This document shows positions 63,355 to 64,000 of a stretch of DNA of 64,000 bases, in pieces. Below the pieces are notes generated by a model, which ran no database searches, was not told the DNA's origin, and saw only the letters and a program-made list of their open reading frames with translations. The number at the start of each line of letters is the position of its first letter. Within the stretch, counting starts at the first letter, position 1. The DNA is taken from contig JAGKWO010000007.1 of assembly GCA_021151835.1 (NCBI GenBank), forward strand, positions 1 through 64,000. Reading direction: 5' to 3'. The DNA comes from Gammaproteobacteria bacterium (GTDB taxonomy: Bacteria; Pseudomonadota; Gammaproteobacteria; Pseudomonadales; Cellvibrionaceae). The position numbers were made by a program, and so were the translations under genes.

Positions 63355-64000
63355 TGTCTGTCTCCAGAAATTGCTGCTTTGTGTGAATAATCTCCTTGGT
63401 AGGAATTATGCTGTCCAGGTAATTAGCAGCTTGTTCAATAATATCTTCATGGTGTATTAGTGCGCGTTCGATGATTTTGGTAATGGCGCTTCCAATGATC
63501 ACACCGTCAAGCTCACTGGTGGAGAATATGGTTTCAATATCAGCGCGATCTTTAATACCAAATCCCGCGAGTAATGGAAGGTTTGTTTGCGCGCGTATGC
63601 TGCGATAAAAATCCTGTAGCGGCGCTGCACGAAAATCGATGGCGCTACCTGTGCGACCATACTGGGAAACCAGATAAATAAAGCTCCTTGCATTAGTTAC
63701 CGTTTGTGCGATAGCTTGCGGTTTGCTGTTTGGATAAAGGCTTAGTACCGGCGCTATTGAATATTCTTTAGTTAATTGCAGATAGTCATTCAAATAGAGT
63801 GGCGGCAAACCATGCAACAGCAATCCATCAATATCAGCTTCTTTGGCTGTGCGAATAATGTCCTTCAGTCCACGCGCTTTTACGGTATGGCTGAAATCGG
63901 CCAGCAATACGATTGGAATTGAAGAGGTTTGGCGTAATCCCTGCACCATTTCAATAACCTCTTCAAACCCGACGCCATTGTGTAACGCGCGTTGGTGTGA
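63338..64000 (-). CDS. Tryptophan synthase alpha-chain-like protein, N-terminus outside window
   Basis: 220 residues visible, entering at base 64000 in frame (HQRALHNGVGFEEVIEMV). The TrpA pattern continues with IPIVLLADFSH, ADIDGLLLHGLPPLYL, YLVSQYGRTGS (TrpA loop 6, usually SRAGVTG), LLAGFGIKD and GVIIGSAITKIIE. The two catalytic acids (Glu49 and Asp60 of TrpA) lie in the missing part. The frame runs through the ATG at 63949, which is internal. First visible gene of the trpA-trpD-trpC-like operon; trpB may be upstream. Confidence 0.8.
   Translation of the reverse strand, partial: SHQRALHNGVGFEEVIEMVQGLRQTSSIPIVLLADFSHTVKARGLKDIIRTAKEADIDGLLLHGLPPLYLNDYLQLTKEYSIAPVLSLYPNSKPQAIAQTVTNARSFIYLVSQYGRTGSAIDFRAAPLQDFYRSIRAQTNLPLLAGFGIKDRADIETIFSTSELDGVIIGSAITKIIERALIHHEDIIEQAANYLDSIIPTKEIIHTKQQFLETDSEHTA

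Overview
This window reads as a chromosomal segment of a Cellvibrio-like gammaproteobacterium (Cellvibrionaceae). The evidence is a secreted GH5 mannanase with CBM10 and CBM2 modules joined by serine-rich linkers, a CBM2-PKD secreted protein, a TonB receptor with a FecI/FecR pair, the argH-algZ-algR order known from pseudomonads, and the nudE / yrfG-hslR-hslO neighbourhood of gammaproteobacteria. I see no rRNA, tRNA, CRISPR array, insertion sequence or prophage.

Layout. 1-7 kb: end of a cold-shock gene, then small housekeeping genes (DUF3301, GNAT, Nudix, a diiron protein paired with a Bfd-type ferredoxin, a hotdog thioesterase, an AhpD-like protein, an AraC regulator), a decayed copy of an acetyltransferase next to its intact paralogue, and a methyltransferase. 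7-19 kb: dbpA, a gluconate permease, an MFS/AraC pair, the yrfG-hslR-DUF4124-hslO group opposite nudE-cysQ, and a GAF-GGDEF-EAL protein. 19.5-28 kb: a molybdenum and nitrite locus. modABC runs rightward behind a candidate ModE operator. moaA-moaB-modE runs leftward behind a leader that may be a Moco riboswitch. A sirohaem synthase gene (cobA) and nirBD lie behind a good sigma-54 promoter with three phased dyads upstream. Transport, cofactor synthesis and nitrite reduction are therefore co-located, but no nitrate reductase is visible. 28-44 kb: signalling genes (a diguanylate cyclase, an AraC/SDR/SnoaL group, a kinase-like protein that has lost its catalytic residues, class I adenylate cyclase, a large hybrid kinase), then argH and algZR.

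45-58 kb: polysaccharide-related genes. A CBM2 protein with six PKD repeats and no visible enzyme domain converges on the GH5 mannanase. A leftward series follows: fecI-fecR, a TonB receptor with an added N-terminal STN domain and a relic internal signal peptide, and a flavin halogenase-like gene with SapC and DUF6445 partners. 58-64 kb: a long AT-rich gap, a LuxR-type regulator translationally coupled to an outer-membrane barrel gene, and convergent to these a tightly coupled trpA-trpD-trpC-like operon. In the TrpC-like and TrpD-like proteins several family-defining active-site residues are replaced.

The best candidates for something undescribed are the divergent trp-like operon with its LuxR/barrel neighbour, the STN-grafted receptor with the halogenase cluster, and the catalytically dead kinase-like protein. 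The regulatory elements of the Mo/nitrite locus are the most directly testable observations.
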